The position numbers were made by a program, and so were the translations under genes. The notes under the pieces are model-generated. The model had not been told where the DNA came from, did not search any database, and worked only from the letters and a program-made list of their open reading frames with translations. A stretch of DNA of 9,210 nt from an uncultured Lachnospiraceae bacterium (GTDB lineage: Bacteria > Bacillota > Clostridia > Lachnospirales > Lachnospiraceae): positions 1 to 9,210 of the forward strand of contig CAKRWX010000081.1 of the NCBI GenBank assembly GCA_934418055.1, in the 5' to 3' direction. Shown here in pieces: positions 7,602 through 9,210 of the stretch. How positions within the stretch are numbered: position 1 is the first letter of the stretch; each line of letters begins with the position of its first letter.

Positions 7602-7632
7602 ATTCTAATCCCCTCGGGCCGCCCGAGGTCAA
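7602..7632 (-). promoter_or_regulatory. MerR-type promoter upstream of the alcohol dehydrogenase fragment
   Basis: On the minus strand TTGACC (7627-7632) and TAGAAT (7602-7607) are separated by 19 bases, two more than sigma factors prefer. The spacer carries a perfect palindrome, CCTCGGGC-G-GCCCGAGG (7612-7628). An over-long spacer filled by a dyad is the hallmark of promoters activated by MerR-family regulators, which untwist the DNA to realign the boxes. Well-known family members answer to metals, oxidants or aldehydes. No MerR gene is in the window. The palindrome has no U tract after it on the minus strand, so a terminator is less likely. Confidence 0.7.
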
Positions 7633-7643
7633 GACTTTTTTTA

Positions 7644-7865
7644 TCAATTTTTAACCAAAATATGGGCGTTGACCTGGAAGCTCTTCGCAAACCGTAATGT
7701 GTGAAGTTTTTCTGCCAGAGCTTCTGCAAACATTGTCAACGTGTTTTGATAGGGACGGCTGGGATAGCTCCCCTTGAAATACATCGAAACTGCATTGTGG
7801 TACTCCGCCAATAATTGCAGGCACTTCTCTAATTTTTGAACTTCATCTTTGGTGATTTCTCTCAT
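7644..7865 (-). pseudogene. GNAT family N-acetyltransferase, N-terminal fragment with frameshift
   Basis: The first 55 or so residues (MREITKDEVQKLEKCLQLLAEYHN, then SYPSRPYQNTLTMFAEALAE, shown here in two parts) resemble the start of GNAT acetyltransferases, which use acetyl-CoA. A run of five A on the minus strand (7707-7711) seems to have lost one base: with a sixth A the reading would continue AEKTSHITVCEE, the expected next strand of a GNAT fold. In the present frame it reads KLHTLRFAKS and ends at TGA 7644-7646. Even in the corrected frame, similarity stops within ten residues (stop at 7651-7653), so the acetyl-CoA-binding half is deleted as well. I start it at ATG 7863-7865, seven bases after the acetyltransferase stop, with AAGGTG as the ribosome binding site; a GTG two codons earlier is possible. 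The family call is from partial similarity and is moderate. Confidence 0.6.
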
Positions 7866-7872
7866 GGCCACC

Positions 7873-8124
7873 TTATTTTCCCTCCCGCGCGCCTATCATC
7901 TCCCACGCCTCATCATCGATCTCTTCATCGTGAAACAGCTTTCTCTTATCCCCATCCGTTATTTTTCTGATCACACGACAAGGATTTCCTGCTGCAATGG
8001 ACCAATCTGGAATGTCTTTTGTAACCACACTTCCTGCGCCAATGACCACATTATCTCCAATATGCACACCTGGACACACGACCGTATTTCCTCCCAGCCA
8101 TACATTGTCACCGATGGTAACTTC
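7873..8124 (-). pseudogene. Sugar O-acetyltransferase (LacA/Maa type), C-terminal fragment
   Basis: About 83 codons encode the end of a left-handed beta-helix acetyltransferase. Hexapeptide-type repeats are clear ([33 protein letters not shown]), then [20 protein letters not shown], the classic end of maltose/galactoside O-acetyltransferases, which acetylate sugars from acetyl-CoA. The normal length is about 185-200, so the N-terminal half, including the catalytic histidine region, is missing. The frame stays open upstream to a TGA near 8167, but similarity fades before about 8127 and there is no ATG; the first usable start is GTG 8077-8079, inside a repeat. Immediately upstream comes the TTTCGTTT array. 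The GNAT fragment follows after seven bases, suggesting that the two were once one transcription unit. The family is confident; loss of function is very likely. Confidence 0.75.
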
Positions 8125-8149
8125 ATATCTCCTGAAAATATATCCCTCG

Positions 8150-8221
8150 AAACGAAATATTACAACTCATTTTTCGTTTTGATTTCGTTTTGATTTCGTT
8201 TGTATTTCGTTTCAAACGAAA
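8150..8221. repeat. Phased array of TTTCGTTT boxes (operator-like)
   Basis: On the plus strand TTTCGTTT occurs at 8172, 8183, 8194 and 8205, exactly 11 bp apart, so all four face the same side of the helix. An inverted copy, AAACGAAA, lies at 8214-8221 and forms a perfect 8-1-8 palindrome with the fourth box. Another inverted copy lies at 8150-8157, 22 bp before the first. On the minus strand a weak promoter-like pair, TTGTAA (8160-8165) and TATATT (8137-8142) with 17 bp between, encloses that last copy. Sites of repeated TTTCRTTT-like units are known for some DeoR-family sugar repressors, so a sugar-gene operator is a reasonable guess. The gene it would have served is truncated. Confidence 0.7.
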
Positions 8222-8224
8222 CGC

Positions 8225-8255
8225 AAAAATGAGACCTCCGAAGAAGTCTCATTTT
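8225..8255 (-). terminator. Rho-independent terminator after the aldo/keto reductase fragment (UUCG hairpin)
   Basis: On the minus strand arms 8243-8252 and 8229-8238 form a ten-pair stem with one T-G wobble and a UUCG tetraloop, followed by five U. It sits about 60 bases after the aldo/keto reductase stop codon. It differs from the terminator at 6495-6529 at only two stem positions over the hairpin, and is the better-paired copy. Confidence 0.88.
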
Positions 8256-8313
8256 ACCCAGAACTCTATCTATTTATTATTGATCAGCCCATGCCGTTTC
8301 CATCAGCACCCTT

Positions 8314-8583
8314 TTATAACTTTCCTCCATAAACAGGGAATCCGCTGCTTTCTCCATAGTTTTCGATCTTTTTGAAATGTTTCAAGATTTCCATATCCTC
8401 TGCGCTGATCTCAAAGTCCACCTGTGCATTGGTTTCCATGTGGGCTGGATTGGCTGTCTTTGGCAGGGCAATTGTGCCAAGCTGCAATGTATAACGGATG
8501 CAAAGCTGCGGAACCGATACTCCATATTTCTTTGCCATTGCCTCAATCTCCGGCTGATGAAGGATCACTCCGTGGGCAATTCT
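8314..8583 (-). pseudogene. Aldo/keto reductase, C-terminal fragment
   Basis: Ninety codons encode the last third of an NADPH-dependent aldo/keto reductase of about 280 residues. Recognisable parts are the RIAHGVIL strand, MAKKYGVSVPQLCIRYTLQ, the cofactor-binding LPKTANPAHMETN segment, and DFEISAEDMEILK near the end; the protein closes with FPVYGGKL. The barrel strands bearing the catalytic Asp-Tyr-Lys-His set are missing. The open frame runs a few codons further upstream into a hairpin sequence and then a TAG, with no ATG; GTG 8566-8568 is the only near start and has no good ribosome binding site. A MerR-type promoter lies some 70-100 bases upstream, so the original promoter seems to remain while about 190 codons have been deleted. 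Confidence 0.78.
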
Positions 8584-8595
8584 ATGTTTTCTTAC

Positions 8596-8620
8596 GGTCA
8601 GCGCAGTAAATGCGCAGACC
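8596..8620. other. Hairpin at the aldo/keto reductase deletion point
   Basis: The plus strand reads GGTC, A, GCGCA, GTAAA, TGCGC, A, GACC: a nine-pair stem with one A-A mismatch and a five-base loop. It lies between the MerR-type promoter and the truncated reductase, near the point where protein similarity ends. It is not followed by a U tract on either strand, so it is not a normal terminator. It could be the scar or end of a small mobile or repeat element, but no second copy is present in the window. Confidence 0.4.
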
Positions 8621-8651
8621 TACCGAACAGTTACGCATATTCTATATATGC

Positions 8652-8682
8652 ATACTACAACTTGAAGTTAACTTTAAGTCAA
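8652..8682 (-). promoter_or_regulatory. MerR-type promoter upstream of the aldo/keto reductase fragment
   Basis: On the minus strand TTGACT (8677-8682) and TAGTAT (8652-8657) are 19 bases apart. The spacer region carries an 18-bp dyad, CTTAAAGTTAACTTCAAG (8661-8678), with one mismatched pair. This closely resembles operators of aldehyde- and thiol-stress MerR regulators such as the AdhR/NmlR group, whose targets include dehydrogenases and reductases. Its spacing equals that of the promoter at 7602-7632. A further 6-5-6 inverted repeat (GCATAT...ATATGC, 8635-8651) lies just past the -10 box. Confidence 0.78.
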
Positions 8683-8716
8683 GGGCTTTTTGTAAAAATT
8701 ATTACGAATCCAATAG

Positions 8717-8749
8717 AAAAAGGCCGCCAGACAAAAATCTGACGACCTT
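8717..8749 (-). terminator. Rho-independent terminator after the cytidylate kinase-like gene
   Basis: On the minus strand the arms 8738-8749 and 8720-8731 form a 12-pair stem with two T-G wobbles and a six-base loop, followed by five U (8717-8721). It begins nine bases after the stop codon of the kinase-like gene, so it cleanly separates that gene from the remnant island. Confidence 0.9.
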
Positions 8750-8757
8750 CTCATAAC

Positions 8758-9210
8758 CTATTCCTCTTCTGCCCCTTTCAACATCCGCAAAATAAAATCC
8801 ACAGATCCCGGAATGCCGTAAGCGGCACTGTTAATACACAGATCGTAATTATCTGCATTTCCCCATTTACGTCCGGTATAGAAGCTGTAATAATCCTGAT
8901 GCTGGCGGTCTAACTGCTTTAACATCTTTTTGGCTTTCTTTTCCGTGTACTCCTTGTGCAGTTCCATGATATGCTGCACGCGGCGCTCAAACGGCGCGGT
9001 GATGAAAATACTGATGTGTGGGATATGATTGTTGGTCAGGATCACATCGGCGCAGCGTCCCATCACGATAAAATCCTCTTTTTTCGCCATATCGCAGATT
9101 AGGTCACTCTGGTTAAAGAACACCGCGTCCCTTTTGGACAGACCATGATAGCGGCTGAACTCCCTTATCCGTTCTTTTAAGGTCATTCTTCTCGGTGCTG
9201 CAAATGCGAC
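8758..9210 (-). CDS. Cytidylate kinase-like family protein (5' end cut by window edge)
   Basis: This is the C-terminal 150 residues of a P-loop kinase related to cytidylate kinase. The frame is open to position 9210 and continues past the ATG at 9184-9186 (VAFAAPRRMTLKER), so that ATG is internal and the real start, with the Walker A loop, lies outside the window. Visible marks are FIVMGRCADVIL, the counterpart of the family VxGRxAdxiL segment; ISIFITAPFERRVQHI, a strand and helix leading to the lid; a charged lid-like stretch (EYTEKKAKKMLKQLDRQHQD); and the end motif NYDLCINSAAYG. Similar stand-alone proteins are common in Clostridia and are distinct from true Cmk; their substrate is not known. 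A terminator follows directly, so it is the last gene of its unit. Confidence 0.88.
   Translation of the reverse strand, partial: VAFAAPRRMTLKERIREFSRYHGLSKRDAVFFNQSDLICDMAKKEDFIVMGRCADVILTNNHIPHISIFITAPFERRVQHIMELHKEYTEKKAKKMLKQLDRQHQDYYSFYTGRKWGNADNYDLCINSAAYGIPGSVDFILRMLKGAEEE

Noticed and set aside
7612..7628. GC-rich palindrome considered as a terminator for the GNAT fragment
   Set aside because: On the minus strand it is followed by GGATTAGAAT rather than U residues, its loop would be too small, and the flanking TTGACC and TAGAAT fit a MerR-type promoter better.
8107..8133. AGGAG followed by ATG at 8123-8125 as a start of a new gene
   Set aside because: That frame is the shadow of the acetyltransferase repeat region and gives a family-less peptide of about 50 residues.
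7873..8193. Plus-strand open frames over the acetyltransferase fragment and repeat array
   Set aside because: They are antisense to clear hexapeptide-repeat coding sequence and have no ribosome binding site.
8150..8221. Repeat array considered as a CRISPR or plasmid iteron origin
   Set aside because: The units are 8 bp at 11-bp pitch with no spacers of CRISPR length, and there is no replication initiator gene nearby.
8377..8742. 121-codon plus-strand open frame
   Set aside because: It runs antisense to the aldo/keto reductase and across its promoter and the terminator; the protein is not family-like.

Overview
The window looks like chromosomal DNA from a Gram-positive, moderate-GC anaerobe of the class Clostridia, most likely a Lachnospiraceae-type gut bacterium. 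This rests on the gene pair of a TIGR03960-like radical SAM protein and a TIGR03936/DUF2344 partner next to a short RNase E/G, on strong AGGAGG-type ribosome binding sites, and on sequences resembling Lachnospiraceae sugar acetyltransferases and aldo/keto reductases. The genus cannot be fixed from this sequence. Every recognisable gene lies on the minus strand, so transcription runs from right to left. No RNA gene, CRISPR array or transposase was seen.

Region 1-6370 is a compact operon. In transcription order it holds a radical SAM protein (4502-6370), its DUF2344 partner (3808-4518), ribonuclease E/G (2625-3815), TrkA (1263-2618) and TrkH (1249 to the left edge, cut). Genes overlap or are separated by 6-13 bases, and two of them appear to start at TTG with good Shine-Dalgarno sequences inside the preceding gene. 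A sigma-A-type promoter with a 15-bp palindrome over its -35 box sits upstream (6438-6466). The last two genes form a complete K+ uptake pair: the TrkH pore and the NAD-binding gating subunit TrkA. In many Clostridia, rng in this neighbourhood is followed by ribosomal protein genes (rplU...), so K+ uptake genes here are a notable variant.

Region 6495-8682 is the unusual part: a chain of gene remnants in one orientation. In transcription order it contains a MerR-type promoter followed by only the C-terminal third of an aldo/keto reductase; a UUCG terminator; an array of TTTCGTTT boxes at 11-bp spacing; the C-terminal half of a LacA/Maa-type sugar O-acetyltransferase; the N-terminal part of a GNAT acetyltransferase with a one-base frameshift; a second MerR-type promoter followed by the first 59 codons of an iron-dependent alcohol dehydrogenase; and, joined to it at a run of six G, a DegV-family protein lacking about its first 20 residues. 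A near-identical UUCG terminator closes the chain. Two carbonyl/alcohol oxidoreductase genes have thus lost most of their coding sequence while keeping 19-bp-spacer, dyad-containing promoters.

Region 8717-9210 holds a terminator and the C-terminal part of a cytidylate kinase-like protein running off the right edge.

The left two thirds are ordinary housekeeping DNA. I found no convincing wholly new system. The most interesting material is the remnant island with its paired MerR-type promoters, phased operator-like array and possible alcohol dehydrogenase/DegV chimera.
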